Part shown: positions 1-9,701 of the stretch, piece after piece | How the letters are laid out: each line of letters opens with the position of its first letter | How positions within the stretch are numbered: the stretch's first letter is position 1 | NCBI GenBank assembly: GCA_964593585.1 | Contig: CAZQIZ010000014.1 | Location: 1-64,000, forward strand | Length of the DNA stretch: 64,000 nucleotides | Reading direction: 5' to 3' | Source of the DNA: JACQFV01 sp964593585 | GTDB lineage: Bacteria; Zixibacteria; MSB-5A5; WJJR01 | The notes under the pieces: model-generated | Told to the model about the DNA's origin: nothing | The model's database searches: none | The model's input: only the letters and a program-made list of their open reading frames with translations | Made by a program: the position numbers and the translations under genes

Positions 1-39
1 CATCCTGATCTGTCATCGTACATTGCAATCGTCATTATG

Positions 40-2673
40 TTAGAGGGTCTTAGCCAATGCCACGATAGTCGAATTGAGAATCGCCGCCAGGAGGTCGGCA
101 GCTAGGCGGTCTCGAGGTTGCACATCATAAAGATTGTTACTACAGATCGCCCCTGCGGTATTCAGGGGAACCACGTGTCGATACTTCTGTGCCTTCGGCC
201 AGAAGAGTTCTCCCCGAAATGAACTGGAAAGGTCGTACCAGGCGCGATTCTCGGACTCCCTTGCCTTAACAGTGACCTTTTCATTCACCGGGACCCTGTC
301 GGCCCCCTCCTTGTCGCTGCCCATGCTGTGAGTCTCGCCGTATTTGATGTACTTGAGTACGTGCGTGCCCCGGAGTTCCGATTTAGGGGCCGAGGCGAGA
401 AGAATCTTTCGGCTGAGTTTCTTCAGGTCAACCACGGGAGAATCGATCTCCATGAGCGAGTGAACTTCGGGCTCGAGATATTTCGCCTCGATGGGATGCG
501 CCGAGCCATCGCCGGCACGGATAATCCTAAACTTGGAAGTGTCCCGTTTCGCGAAGCCCCATCTCGCTCTGAATGCAGCGTCTGTAAGTTTCGCCTTCTC
601 TTCGTCCGTAATGTCACGAGGGAAGAAGAAAGCGTCACAACCCGAGGTTATGCCCCGACGTATTTCAGCTACTTGGGACAATGGAACAAACTTCTCGCCG
701 AAGCGATCCATCAGTTCGAAATAGATGTCGGGGGCGCGCAGATGGATGCCCCACTTGCCACCAGTGTGATGGCTCGGTGTCCCCTTGTCGAGTCCGACGA
801 TGAGGTCGCTTTGTCTGACGACGCGAATGCGCCAGTCACGTGTCTCGACGTTGCTCTTGGTGGCAAGGATTCGCATTCGTATTCGCTCGGCGGCTCCGAT
901 ACGATCTTCGCCATGCTCGCTGTCGATGTAGATGTCATCCAGTGGGCGGCGAATCTGGACAAACCGAACGAGGTTGTTCATGCGCTTTTTCAGATCCGGT
1001 TCCCGACGCAAGATCGTCACCGCCGTGACAACCCGGGCGTCGCTGAACCATGGCTCCACGGAAGATTCCATGACCGCTTCGATGCTGAAGTTCTCGAGAA
1101 TCCAGCGTTGGAGGGCAAACCCATATTCAACGTCCAGCCAGGAAGATGAAGTCAGGAACCCGAAGTATCCGGAATCAGCGGGGAGGAAGGAGGATGCGTG
1201 CGGCCAGAAGTACACATGCAGATCGGATCGCCCTGAGAACTTCAGCCCCTGCCATTCCGAGGACACGACTCCCACGTAGGTCTTCTTCTTCGACGAGTCG
1301 ATGAACTCTTGCCGCACATACGGGGGATTACCCACCACGGCGTCCACGCGGTCCAGTGCCGAGTAGACCGTCTTGGAGAGACTGCCGGTGCGTACTACCC
1401 CGGCGGGGAAGACCTTGACTCCCGGTCTGATATCGAAAAAGTCATTGCAAGCGATTCGAGGGTAATTCGCATCCGACTTCAGATCGCGGGTTGCCAGACT
1501 GACCACGGTGAGGTGGGCGGGGTAGATTGAGATGTCGGACCCGTAGAGTTCAGCGATGCGGTCCTCATGTCCCCGCTTCCGGCGCTCCTCCTTCTCCAGC
1601 CACTGCTTGCGCGCGTATGCCCGCACGAGGAACGTGCCGCCGCCGCACGCCGGATCGATCACTACGTCCGTCGACTTGCGAATGCAGAACGCGTTGATCA
1701 GATCGACAATTTCGCTTTTGGTGTAATGCTGGCCATTGCGGCGACGTTCCGACGGGCTGATGAGTCCCTCAAAAATCGCGCCGACGATGTCGTATGGGAT
1801 ACGAGTAAAGTCATAGTAATCAACCTGCGAGATCAGCCGGCGCCAATCGCTGACAAGTCGATCATCGAGCAGCGGCAGCGCCTTGCCGAAATCATCGCCG
1901 TGGAACACGGTCTCGTAATCGCCACTGACCTCTTCGGCTTTGCGAAACGCCTTTTCAAGACGTCTCAGCATCTGGGGGGCGCCGATTGAAGAAGGTATCG
2001 ACAACGCGGGCAACTCGGAGTACTTCCGACACAGGGCGTCATAGAACAGAATCTTGATGGCGAGCACATAGCATGAGAATCTGGCGACCGTTTCGCACAG
2101 CGCGGCCAGCTCCTCGCGGCCGAATTCCGTCCCCAGGTTGTTCTTCACCCATCTCTCGACGTCTCGCTTGAACCTTCGATCTTCCTCGGCCCTACGAAGA
2201 ATCATCGTCCGGGTGTGATTCTCCGGGGCATCCAGAGCCCGTTTGAGGACGTGAATGAAGAGCTTGTCGGGCGCCAGGCGGGGGAATTCCCGCTTTTCGG
2301 TGTGAATGTCCGCAAAGAAGAGGAGAAACCCGCGAAGGCGTCCGCGTATCTCTTCTTCGGCTTCGGGGCGTCTCAGGTGTTCCGAATCCCGGTACTCGAA
2401 CCAGTCATCGGAGTAAACGCGCCGTTCGGCAAGCGGGGTGCCGGGTTTGTACGTCTTCCAGAGTACGATCGAATTGACATTCCATGTGAAGAAGTAGTCG
2501 ATGCCGTCCGTGCTCGCCTTGATATGCGCATCTTCGACCAGCTGAGCGTCATACGGAGTCCGTCCGTCTGGGCTGTCGGGCAATTTCACCTCTCCAGACA
2601 GCACCTTGTTGTCTAGGCGGTCGAATAGAACAAGGTCCTTCCTTGTCCGCTTGCCGATTGGGTAGTCTTCCAT
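40..2673 (-). CDS. Eco57I-like (type IIG) restriction-modification enzyme
   Basis: Probable fused endonuclease and N6-adenine methyltransferase. The N terminus carries a PD-(D/E)xK-like pattern: an Asp in RKDLVLFD (residues 12-18), then E28-x-K30 in SGEVK. The methyltransferase has the SAM-binding motif DPACGGGTFL (residues 340-349) and the catalytic motif NPPY (449-452). A target-recognition region should fill the C-terminal half. Typical relatives have about 1000 residues; this reading frame gives 877. It is short at the N terminus because of an apparent frameshift (see 2674-2774). It also ends abruptly after LNSTIVALAKTL, where relatives usually continue. No separate methylase or specificity gene is visible. 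It is the only defence-type gene here and lies at the window edge. Activity is uncertain. Confidence 0.85.
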   Translation of the reverse strand: MEDYPIGKRTRKDLVLFDRLDNKVLSGEVKLPDSPDGRTPYDAQLVEDAHIKASTDGIDYFFTWNVNSIVLWKTYKPGTPLAERRVYSDDWFEYRDSEHLRRPEAEEEIRGRLRGFLLFFADIHTEKREFPRLAPDKLFIHVLKRALDAPENHTRTMILRRAEEDRRFKRDVERWVKNNLGTEFGREELAALCETVARFSCYVLAIKILFYDALCRKYSELPALSIPSSIGAPQMLRRLEKAFRKAEEVSGDYETVFHGDDFGKALPLLDDRLVSDWRRLISQVDYYDFTRIPYDIVGAIFEGLISPSERRRNGQHYTKSEIVDLINAFCIRKSTDVVIDPACGGGTFLVRAYARKQWLEKEERRKRGHEDRIAELYGSDISIYPAHLTVVSLATRDLKSDANYPRIACNDFFDIRPGVKVFPAGVVRTGSLSKTVYSALDRVDAVVGNPPYVRQEFIDSSKKKTYVGVVSSEWQGLKFSGRSDLHVYFWPHASSFLPADSGYFGFLTSSSWLDVEYGFALQRWILENFSIEAVMESSVEPWFSDARVVTAVTILRREPDLKKRMNNLVRFVQIRRPLDDIYIDSEHGEDRIGAAERIRMRILATKSNVETRDWRIRVVRQSDLIVGLDKGTPSHHTGGKWGIHLRAPDIYFELMDRFGEKFVPLSQVAEIRRGITSGCDAFFFPRDITDEEKAKLTDAAFRARWGFAKRDTSKFRIIRAGDGSAHPIEAKYLEPEVHSLMEIDSPVVDLKKLSRKILLASAPKSELRGTHVLKYIKYGETHSMGSDKEGADRVPVNEKVTVKARESENRAWYDLSSSFRGELFWPKAQKYRHVVPLNTAGAICSNNLYDVQPRDRLAADLLAAILNSTIVALAKTL

Positions 2674-2774
2674 CTCGGCTCGGGAAAACGGGAAGTCCGG
2701 GCCTTCAGACTTGCAGATCTGGTCAATCCACGACTTTACGTTTCAACGAATTGGACCTCGTTCAGTGGGCTCAT
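2674..2774 (-). other. Out-of-frame N-terminal coding segment of the restriction-modification gene
   Basis: On the minus strand an ATG at 2774 lies 9 nt downstream of a GGGGGA ribosome-binding site (2784-2789). It reads MSPLNEVQFVE and then hits a stop. In the other frame, open from the same point, the sequence reads NVKSWIDQICKSEGP and runs directly into the Met at 2673. One extra A in the AAA run at 2741-2743 joins the two frames into one plausible N terminus. I infer a single-base deletion, an assembly error, or a -1 slip at this site. Confidence 0.7.
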
Positions 2775-2789
2775 GGTGTCAATTCCCCC

Positions 2790-3202
2790 GCGAAGGCCAC
2801 ATTAACGAATGCGGCCAAATCCCACAATCTGTTAGGCAGACTTGCCGTGGGGGAGGAGGCAGACTTCTGAGTCCGCCTGTCCATGGACATGTCCGCTGCC
2901 GCATCGAGATAACTTGTTGTAATTCAACGCGAAATTGTCGGTTGTGACGTTTCTTGCGATGGTATTTGTCCGATGTCTTGTCCACCCCATGGCACAATCT
3001 GGACTCTGGGTGGGGGGGAATGCGACATTCCTCTTGCTGGAATACCGGAGCAACTTGCATATTGGCATCAGGTAAGAAAGGTCTCGGAGGAGGCCTGCCC
3101 CTCACCTGACGGAGTACGCGGCGACCCTCACTCGTCGCCGCATAAGACAAATGAAGAGATAGGCTTTCGGATTACGGCATTGCCGTGTCGGCCGTGAAAG
3201 CC
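2790..3202. other. Intergenic region with no gene seen
   Basis: About 410 bases between the divergent restriction-modification gene and the first DUF3857 gene. Reading frames here are short and look unlike known proteins. A 10-bp direct repeat, AGGCAGACTT, occurs at 2834-2843 and 2857-2866. I could not settle on a promoter for the rightward gene. Confidence 0.5.
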
Positions 3203-5173
3203 ATGGTAGGATCGATAACCTACAAGCGGTGGTTGGTCACCTGCGCAGTGACCGTGGTGGTTCTCTGCACCTTTGGTGAAGTCCGCGCCCAGAACGGCTG
3301 GGGACTTCCCTGGGGGCACATGATCCCCACCGAGGTCGATCGCGATGCGCTCGCCTTTGACCCGAGCGCGGGGGCCTCCGTCGTCTTCGACCGCGGTCTG
3401 ATCACGGTCGGCCCTGGATTTCGGTTTACGTTCGAACGGCACCGCAGGGTTCAAATTTTCCGCACCGACGCCTATCGATTCGCCAACGTTGAAATCCCCT
3501 ACCACTCCTCTGAACAGCTCGAATTCGTCGAAGCGCACACGCTGACCAAGGACGGCCAGAAGGTGGCGGTCACGCCCTCCGCGATGCACGAGGCGCGCAC
3601 CGGCGAGTGGCGCAAGATGGTCTTCGCGTTTCCCGACGTGCAGCCCGGCTGCGTGGTCGAGTACCGCTATAAGGTGCGCTCGCACAACTTCTACTACCTG
3701 CGGCCCTGGGTCTTCCAAAGCGAGATTCCCACCGAGCGTTCCGAGCTGTCGGTGAAACTGCCGGAGAACTTCGAGTACGCGGCGGTTGTCAACAACTCCG
3801 ACTTCGTGACCGGCCCCGACACGGTGGAGATCGCCTCGGTCAGCCACGAGGCAGGCAAGATCCGCCTGTTTACTTGGCGGGCGCAGAGTCTGCCGCCGCT
3901 GACGCCCGAGCCGTACATGGCCTCGCTTCTCAACCACCGGGTGCTGCTGGACTTCCAAATCGTGCGCTACCGCGACGGCAACAACGTCCGCGAGTTCGTG
4001 GACTCGTGGGAGGACGTGGCCGATCAGGTGCGCAAGGTGTACTCGCCGCTTCTGCGCAACGATGAGTCCTGGCCGCTGTGGGGCACCATCTCCGGGGATC
4101 TGCGTCCCGCCGATCTCAAGCGGCACAGGCGCGATTTGGCGCGGCGCATCTACGGCTTTGTGCGCGATTCGATCGCGCTCTCCGGTGTGGCGGTGTCGGT
4201 CTATGATTCCGATCTGAAGCCGGCGCGCGAGGTGTTGTCGCAGCGCCGCGGCAACCCGCTCGAAAAAAACCTGCTGTTTGTGGCGCTTCTGCGTCACCAC
4301 GGCATCGACGCCTGGCCGGTGCTGATCTCGCGCCGCAGCCATTACCGCTTTGACCGTCGCGACCATCGTCTCGAGCAGTTCGACCACGCCATCGTCGCCG
4401 TCGATCTGGGCAATGAGGAGATTTTCTGCGAGACCGGCGCGCCGAACGCCTGGATGGGCTATCTCCCGCCCGATGACCAGGTCGATGCCGGTGTGATCAT
4501 TGGCCGCGAAGACATTCGCGACGTTGTGATCGAACTGCCGGCGCCGCCGGTGGACCGTGACGTGATGTCGGATGGTTCCGCCGAGATTCTGCCCGATGGC
4601 ACGGCGCGCGGGACGTTGACGCTCTGGCTGGGCGGGCAAGCGGCCTACGAACTGCTCTGTGCCCTGGCTGATCAGGACACCGCCGGCTACCTGCACGAGA
4701 ACTGGCTGCCGGGGTTACGGACCGTGCACGTGGCGGTCGAACGCGACAGCGAGAACGACTGGGCGCCGATCAAGATGTCGGTCGACTTTACCTGGCCGGG
4801 CGCCGCCGATGTCGACGGCGACCGCATCCTGCTGCGGCCCGCGCTCATCCACGCGCTGGAGTCCAACCCCTTCCTGACGTCGCACCGCCGCTACCCGATT
4901 TCGTTCGACACGCCGTGGAGCGAGGATTGCCGCATGGTCTGGCGCATCCCGACGGGGTTCCGTTTGGGCGACCTGCCGATGGGCCGCGAGGTGCTGGGCG
5001 ACGGGTATGAATTCCGTTCGTCGGTGGTGGCGCAGGACAACGCCATCATTGCTACCCGGTTCTGGCGGGTGGCGCAACGTGATTTCGGCGTGCCGCGCTT
5101 TGAGGAAATGCGCGAGTTGTTCAACACGGTGAAGCTCGCCCAGCATGGCCCCTTGATGCTCTACCGCGATTAG
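3203..5173 (+). CDS. DUF3857/transglutaminase-like secreted protein lacking the catalytic Cys
   Basis: Secreted protein of about 656 residues. The ATG at 3203 is preferred over 3185 because it gives a compact signal peptide (MVGSITYKRW, a hydrophobic stretch, cleavage near VRAQ). An N-terminal DUF3857-type beta domain is followed by a transglutaminase-like core and a C-terminal beta region. In the core, where active relatives have R-x-GDCKDK, this protein reads RRGNPLEKN (near residue 350), so the nucleophilic Cys is missing. The His of FDHAI (near 394) remains, and the Asp region reads FCETG. Its neighbour at 5281 is a paralogue with an intact Cys. I infer a non-catalytic binding or scaffold role in the envelope; the function is unknown. 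Confidence 0.85.
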   Translation: MVGSITYKRWLVTCAVTVVVLCTFGEVRAQNGWGLPWGHMIPTEVDRDALAFDPSAGASVVFDRGLITVGPGFRFTFERHRRVQIFRTDAYRFANVEIPYHSSEQLEFVEAHTLTKDGQKVAVTPSAMHEARTGEWRKMVFAFPDVQPGCVVEYRYKVRSHNFYYLRPWVFQSEIPTERSELSVKLPENFEYAAVVNNSDFVTGPDTVEIASVSHEAGKIRLFTWRAQSLPPLTPEPYMASLLNHRVLLDFQIVRYRDGNNVREFVDSWEDVADQVRKVYSPLLRNDESWPLWGTISGDLRPADLKRHRRDLARRIYGFVRDSIALSGVAVSVYDSDLKPAREVLSQRRGNPLEKNLLFVALLRHHGIDAWPVLISRRSHYRFDRRDHRLEQFDHAIVAVDLGNEEIFCETGAPNAWMGYLPPDDQVDAGVIIGREDIRDVVIELPAPPVDRDVMSDGSAEILPDGTARGTLTLWLGGQAAYELLCALADQDTAGYLHENWLPGLRTVHVAVERDSENDWAPIKMSVDFTWPGAADVDGDRILLRPALIHALESNPFLTSHRRYPISFDTPWSEDCRMVWRIPTGFRLGDLPMGREVLGDGYEFRSSVVAQDNAIIATRFWRVAQRDFGVPRFEEMRELFNTVKLAQHGPLMLYRD

Positions 5174-5208
5174 CCCGGTTCGTGGTTCCTCCTTCTGTGT
5201 GACACAAG

Positions 5209-5242
5209 CAAGGGGCCGTGGTTCGGCCCCTTGTTTCGTTGT
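5209..5242 (+). terminator. Rho-independent terminator
   Basis: Perfect 9-bp stem CAAGGGGCC (5209-5217) with GGCCCCTTG (5225-5233), a 7-nt loop, then a T-rich TTTCGTTGT tail. It lies 35 bases after the stop of the first DUF3857 gene and separates it from the second. Confidence 0.75.
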
Positions 5243-5280
5243 GCGACCCCGTCTGGTTTGCGTTGTATCATAGGCATACG

Positions 5281-7152
5281 ATGCGACCGTTGCCGACTGC
5301 ACGTCGTTGGATTCTGCCCGCCGTCGTCTGCACGCTCTGCGCGACCCCGGCGCGGGCGCAGGACGCCTTCGAGTCGGCCGCCGCCGTTTACGAACTGGAC
5401 GAGCGCCAAGTCGACTGGTCGCCGGTCAAGGGCCTGACGGTCGAGCAACATCGCATCATCCGGGTCAATCGCGCGGCGGGCATCGAGGCGGGGCGCATCC
5501 GCATCTGGGACACCTTCTTTCAGAAGCTGGAATCGTTTACCGGCGAAGTGCGCGATACAACCGGTCGTGTGCTGTTCACGGTTGGCCTGCCGGATGTGCG
5601 CGCGGTGGCTCCGTTTAGCGAGTTCCGACTCTTCTCCGGCGACGTTGTGCGCGCGGTCGATCTGGTGGCGGCGACGCCGCCGTTTGTGGTGGAGGCGCGC
5701 TGGACGGTGGAAATCGACAACGCCTTCTTCTGGCCCGATTGGACCTTCGAGGATTCCTGGCCGCGACGGATGGCCAGCTACGAGGTGCATGCGCCGCCCG
5801 ACCGGCAGGTGCGCTGGCGCGAAGCCGCTCCCGGCCTTTCACGTGAACAGCGCAAAGAGGCGCGTCGCGACATCACCCACTGGAGTCTGGCCAATTGGAC
5901 CCCGCCCGACACCGATTTGGCAGTGCTGGGCGCCTACCCACTTCTGCATGTGACCGCGGAGGAGTTCAAGATCGGTCTTTTGAAGGGACGCACCGATTCG
6001 TGGGATGCGCTCGGACGCTGGTATTGGGCGCTGGCCAAGGGACAGATTCGTCTGCGCGACGATCAGGAATACCAGATTGAACGCCATATCCGCGAGAAGG
6101 TTGGCGACCGGGCGCGCGCCGCCGCCTTGAAGGATTGGATCTCCGATCAGTGGCGGTATGTCGCCATCGAAATCGGCCTGGGTGGCTGGCGTCCCAATCG
6201 CGCCAGCGACGTCTTCGACAATCGCTACGGCGACTGCAAGGATGCGGTCTTCCTGTGGATCGCGATGATGCGTTCCATCGGCCTTGATGCCTGGCCGGCA
6301 TTGGTGCGCGCGCGCAACCCGTTGCCGATCGATCCCGATTTTCCCAAGGACTGGTTCGACCATGTGATCGCGATGACCGTGATCAACGGCGACACGTTGT
6401 GGGCCGATCTGTCGGATTCGCGCTACCCGTTGGGGACGTTGCCGCGGCCATGCGAATCGCGCTGGGCGCTGGTGGTGGGGGAGTTCGGGGGACAGCTCCT
6501 GCGCACGCCCGACCGCGGCGCGGATGAAAACCGACTGACAACACGTCTGGAGGGGACGCTCTCGTTGGATGGCGATTTGACATTCACAGCGGGCGTGTTC
6601 GCGCGCGGGCATTTTGCGCGGCTGTTGCCGCTGCAGGGACGGCTGAATCCGCAGATGGCCGCCGCGGTGATTCTGGGCGTGTCGCCGACGGCCAGCGAGG
6701 CCTGGCTGGATTCGATTTCGGTGGTCGCCGGCGATGCCATCTATGCGCATCTGCATGGTGTCATTCGCGGTTGGGCGCTGGCCGGCACGCGGCAGATCGT
6801 CGTGCATCCGCGCGTATCCGGCTGGGCCGCCGCCGATACGATCGGCGGACGTCCCGATCCGGCGCGTGTCGATATTGCGCAGGATGTCCAGGACACGCTG
6901 CTGGTCCGCTGGCCGGAGGGGTGGGCGATGGAATTCTGGCCCGAGACGCCGCCGCGGCAGTTCGAGCACGGGTATCTCACCGAAGAGCGCACATCGGAGG
7001 GGTCCGAGTTTGTGCTGGTCCGCCATCTGCGGTGGGATTCGCCCGGACGCGACATCGCCGAGCGGCGGATGTCGCTGCGGCTGCGCGAGGCCTACCGTCA
7101 GGCGGGCAGCGCCGAGTGGGTGTTGCGGCGCATCCAACCGCGCGGGCAGTGA
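5281..7152 (+). CDS. DUF3857/transglutaminase-like secreted protein, Cys intact
   Basis: Secreted protein of about 623 residues. The ATG at 5281 starts a clear signal peptide (MRPLPTARRW, hydrophobic core, cleavage after ARAQ); the longer frame from 5218 runs through the upstream terminator region and is unlikely. It has an N-terminal DUF3857 domain, then a transglutaminase-like core with NRYGDCKD (Cys about residue 319), WFDHV (His about 361) and WADLSD (Asp), so the Cys-His-Asp triad is present. The substrate is unknown; families of this kind are thought to act on peptides or envelope polymers. A terminator separates it from its Cys-less paralogue, so the two can be transcribed separately. 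Confidence 0.87.
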   Translation: MRPLPTARRWILPAVVCTLCATPARAQDAFESAAAVYELDERQVDWSPVKGLTVEQHRIIRVNRAAGIEAGRIRIWDTFFQKLESFTGEVRDTTGRVLFTVGLPDVRAVAPFSEFRLFSGDVVRAVDLVAATPPFVVEARWTVEIDNAFFWPDWTFEDSWPRRMASYEVHAPPDRQVRWREAAPGLSREQRKEARRDITHWSLANWTPPDTDLAVLGAYPLLHVTAEEFKIGLLKGRTDSWDALGRWYWALAKGQIRLRDDQEYQIERHIREKVGDRARAAALKDWISDQWRYVAIEIGLGGWRPNRASDVFDNRYGDCKDAVFLWIAMMRSIGLDAWPALVRARNPLPIDPDFPKDWFDHVIAMTVINGDTLWADLSDSRYPLGTLPRPCESRWALVVGEFGGQLLRTPDRGADENRLTTRLEGTLSLDGDLTFTAGVFARGHFARLLPLQGRLNPQMAAAVILGVSPTASEAWLDSISVVAGDAIYAHLHGVIRGWALAGTRQIVVHPRVSGWAAADTIGGRPDPARVDIAQDVQDTLLVRWPEGWAMEFWPETPPRQFEHGYLTEERTSEGSEFVLVRHLRWDSPGRDIAERRMSLRLREAYRQAGSAEWVLRRIQPRGQ

Positions 7153-7230
7153 CACGCGGGTTTATCCGCGGTGAAATTGTCAAAATCTGCGCCGACGACC
7201 CTCGCGTTAATCCCACAACTACAGTCTCCT

Positions 7231-7279
7231 TTGAAAAGCCGATTTGCGGATGCGTATGTTGACTTCACGGTATGTCAAC
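7231..7279 (+). promoter_or_regulatory. Possible promoter and inverted repeat at the ccoI start
   Basis: TTGAAA at 7231-7236 and TATGTT at 7255-7260 could be -35 and -10 boxes with an 18-bp spacer, which would start the RNA only a few bases before the ccoI ATG (7272). The inverted repeat GTTGAC-N10-GTCAAC (7258-7263 and 7274-7279) spans the start codon. No Shine-Dalgarno is visible. It does not match the FNR consensus (TTGAT-N4-ATCAA). Confidence 0.3.
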
Positions 7280-9698
7280 GACGGGCCCCCATCCAGCGAT
7301 TCCCTGCTTCCACTGCGGTCTGTCGTGCGCGGAGGATGCGCCGGCCATTGATGAGAAGCGGTTCTGCTGCGAAGGTTGCCGCACGGTGTACCGGCTGCTG
7401 CAGGATGCGCGGCTGGGTTCCTACTACGCGCGCGAAGAGACGCCCGGAGCGCGACCGACGCTGACCGATCGGAGCCGATTCGCCTACCTGGATCTGCCCG
7501 AGACCGTCGCGGCGCTGTTGGAATATCAGGATGAGCGGCAGGCGCGTGTCACGCTTTCGGTGCCGGGCATCCACTGCGCCTCGTGTGTGTGGCTGCTGGA
7601 AAATCTGTATCGCCTCGATGCGGGGATCGTGCGCTCGACCGCCAACCTGGCGACGCGACACCTGACGATCCTGTTTGATCACTGCCGCATTACGCTGCGG
7701 GGCGTGGTCGAGCTGTTGGCGCGTATCGGCTATGAACCCGATATCCGACTGGCGGCGCTCGGGCAGAAGACGGGGCGGTCGCCGGCGTGGAAACTCTACG
7801 CCAAACTGGGCGTGGCGGGATTCGGTTTCGCCAATGTGATGCTGTTCAGTTTGCCGGAGTACTTCTCCGCCGGGGAGATCGGCGAGGGTGGTCTGTCGAC
7901 GACCTTTCGGTATGCCAGTCTGGTCCTGGCGATTCCGGTGCTTTTGTATGCGGCGCAGGATTACTTCCGGTCGGCGTGGGCGAGTCTGCTTCAGCGCATG
8001 ATCAATCTCGATGTGCCGCTTGCGCTCGGGATCGGGATGCTGTTTGCGCGCAGCGCCTTTGATGTGCTCTTCGATGTCGGTCCCGGCTACTTCGACTCCT
8101 TCACCGGTCTGGTCTTCTTCCTTCTGGCCGGGCGGGTCTTTCAGCAGAAAACCTTCGCGCATCTGTCGTTTGACCGGGACTATCGCTCGTACTTTCCGAT
8201 CTCCTGCCTGCGTCGCGATGGAACCTGTGATACGACCGTGTCGATCGCGGGTCTGCGCAGTGGCGACCGGATTGTGGTGCGCCATCAGGAATTGATTCCG
8301 GCCGACTCGATCCTCGTGTCCGGCGAGGCCCACATCGATTACAGCTTCGTCACCGGCGAATCGGATCCGCGCCAGGTAGCGGCCGGGCAGCGCGTGTATG
8401 CCGGCGGACGGCAGACCGGCGGGGCGATCGAATTGGACGTCATCCGTCCGGTGACGCAGAGCAATTTGGTTTCGCTGTGGAGTTCGGAACAGTTCGTGCA
8501 GGCGCGCGCCGGCGCGCGGCGCTCCATCGCCGATTGGATCGGTCAATACTTCACCTTCGCCGTTCTCCTGATCGCCGCGGGCACGGCGGCAGCGTGGGCG
8601 ATTCTCGACCCGGACCGCCTGCCGCATGCGGTCACGTCGGTGATGGTGGTCGCCTGCCCGTGCGCGCTGGCGCTGGCGCGGCCGTTTGTCTTCGGCACGG
8701 CCGTGCGGATCTGGGGAGACCAGCGACTGTTTGTGCGCGCGGCGGACGTGGTCGAGGCGATGGCCGAGGTCGATGAGATCATCTTCGACAAGACTGGCAC
8801 CCTCACTCAAACACAGGGGCAGCGGGTCGCCTACGAAGGCGAAGCATTGACCGATAAGGAGCGCGAACTGGTGGCGGCGGTGGCGCGTCAATCGACGCAT
8901 CCGCTCAGCCGTCGCGTGGCGGCGACTGCCGCGGTCGGCACATCCACGCAGGTCACGCATTTCGAAGAAGTGCCTGGATGCGGCATCAGCGGCGAAATCG
9001 ACGGTCACACGGTGCGTCTGGGCACGCGCGACTGGGCATCGTTCGGCGAAGCGATGCGCGAAGGGCGCGATGTCAATTCTGACGCAATCGGTCAGGTTGT
9101 GCATGTCAGTTTTGACCACCGACGGCGCGGCGTGTATGTTTTCTCCGCCGCCTATCGCGAAGGACTCGATGGCGTCCTCGCGGAGTTGCGCGGGCGGTAT
9201 CAATTGGCGGTGTTGACCGGCGATACGCGCGCCGAGGACGAGCGATTGCGAACCTTGTTCGGCGGTAAGGTCGCCCTTCGCAGTCATCAGTCGCCGCACG
9301 ACAAGTTGGACTATGTCACCGCGCGGCAGCAGGCGGGGCATCAGGTGATGATGGTGGGGGACGGACTCAACGACGCGGGCGCGCTGCGCGCGGCGCGTGT
9401 GGGGATCGCGGTCAGCGAGGGCAGCGCCGCCTTCGCGCCGGCCAGCGACGGCGTGCTTGAGGCCGACGCGCTGACGCGCCTGCCGCGGTTCTTGCGGATG
9501 GCACAGCGGGCGCGCGGCGTCGTCTATCTGAGTTTCGTCGTCTCGCTGGCTTATAACGTGATCGGGCTGTCGTTTGCCGCCAGCGGACATCTGTCGCCGC
9601 TGGTGTCGGCGATCCTGATGCCCGTCAGCTCGGTCTCGGTGGTGCTGTTGGCCACGGTGGCCACACGCTGGGTGGCACGGCGGGAAGGTTTGGCTTAG
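7272..9698 (+). CDS. ccoI: Copper-translocating P-type ATPase for cbb3 oxidase assembly
   Basis: CcoI/FixI-type P1B ATPase of 808 residues in the inner membrane. It is thought to supply or export copper during assembly of cytochrome cbb3 oxidase. Order: Cys-rich N-terminal metal-binding region (CFHCGLSC, then CCEGC), HMA domain with GIHCASC, membrane helices, actuator domain with TGES, transport motif ACPCALAL, phosphorylation motif DKTGTLT and the hinge motif GDGLND. All catalytic motifs are present. It opens an eight-gene rightward cluster in which every later gene is a cbb3 subunit or assembly factor, which supports the CcoI assignment over generic CopA. Confidence 0.95.
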   Translation: MSTTGPHPAIPCFHCGLSCAEDAPAIDEKRFCCEGCRTVYRLLQDARLGSYYAREETPGARPTLTDRSRFAYLDLPETVAALLEYQDERQARVTLSVPGIHCASCVWLLENLYRLDAGIVRSTANLATRHLTILFDHCRITLRGVVELLARIGYEPDIRLAALGQKTGRSPAWKLYAKLGVAGFGFANVMLFSLPEYFSAGEIGEGGLSTTFRYASLVLAIPVLLYAAQDYFRSAWASLLQRMINLDVPLALGIGMLFARSAFDVLFDVGPGYFDSFTGLVFFLLAGRVFQQKTFAHLSFDRDYRSYFPISCLRRDGTCDTTVSIAGLRSGDRIVVRHQELIPADSILVSGEAHIDYSFVTGESDPRQVAAGQRVYAGGRQTGGAIELDVIRPVTQSNLVSLWSSEQFVQARAGARRSIADWIGQYFTFAVLLIAAGTAAAWAILDPDRLPHAVTSVMVVACPCALALARPFVFGTAVRIWGDQRLFVRAADVVEAMAEVDEIIFDKTGTLTQTQGQRVAYEGEALTDKERELVAAVARQSTHPLSRRVAATAAVGTSTQVTHFEEVPGCGISGEIDGHTVRLGTRDWASFGEAMREGRDVNSDAIGQVVHVSFDHRRRGVYVFSAAYREGLDGVLAELRGRYQLAVLTGDTRAEDERLRTLFGGKVALRSHQSPHDKLDYVTARQQAGHQVMMVGDGLNDAGALRAARVGIAVSEGSAAFAPASDGVLEADALTRLPRFLRMAQRARGVVYLSFVVSLAYNVIGLSFAASGHLSPLVSAILMPVSSVSVVLLATVATRWVARREGLA

Positions 9699-9701
9699 TC
9701 G

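Noticed and set aside
3128..4696. Long minus-strand reading frame (522 codons) opposite the first DUF3857 gene
   Set aside because: It is Arg/His/Gly-rich with no recognisable domain and lies opposite a convincing secreted protein; typical GC-rich shadow.
7258..7279. FNR/ANR box controlling the cbb3 cluster
   Set aside because: The inverted repeat has arms GTTGAC/GTCAAC with a 10-base spacer and does not fit TTGAT-N4-ATCAA.
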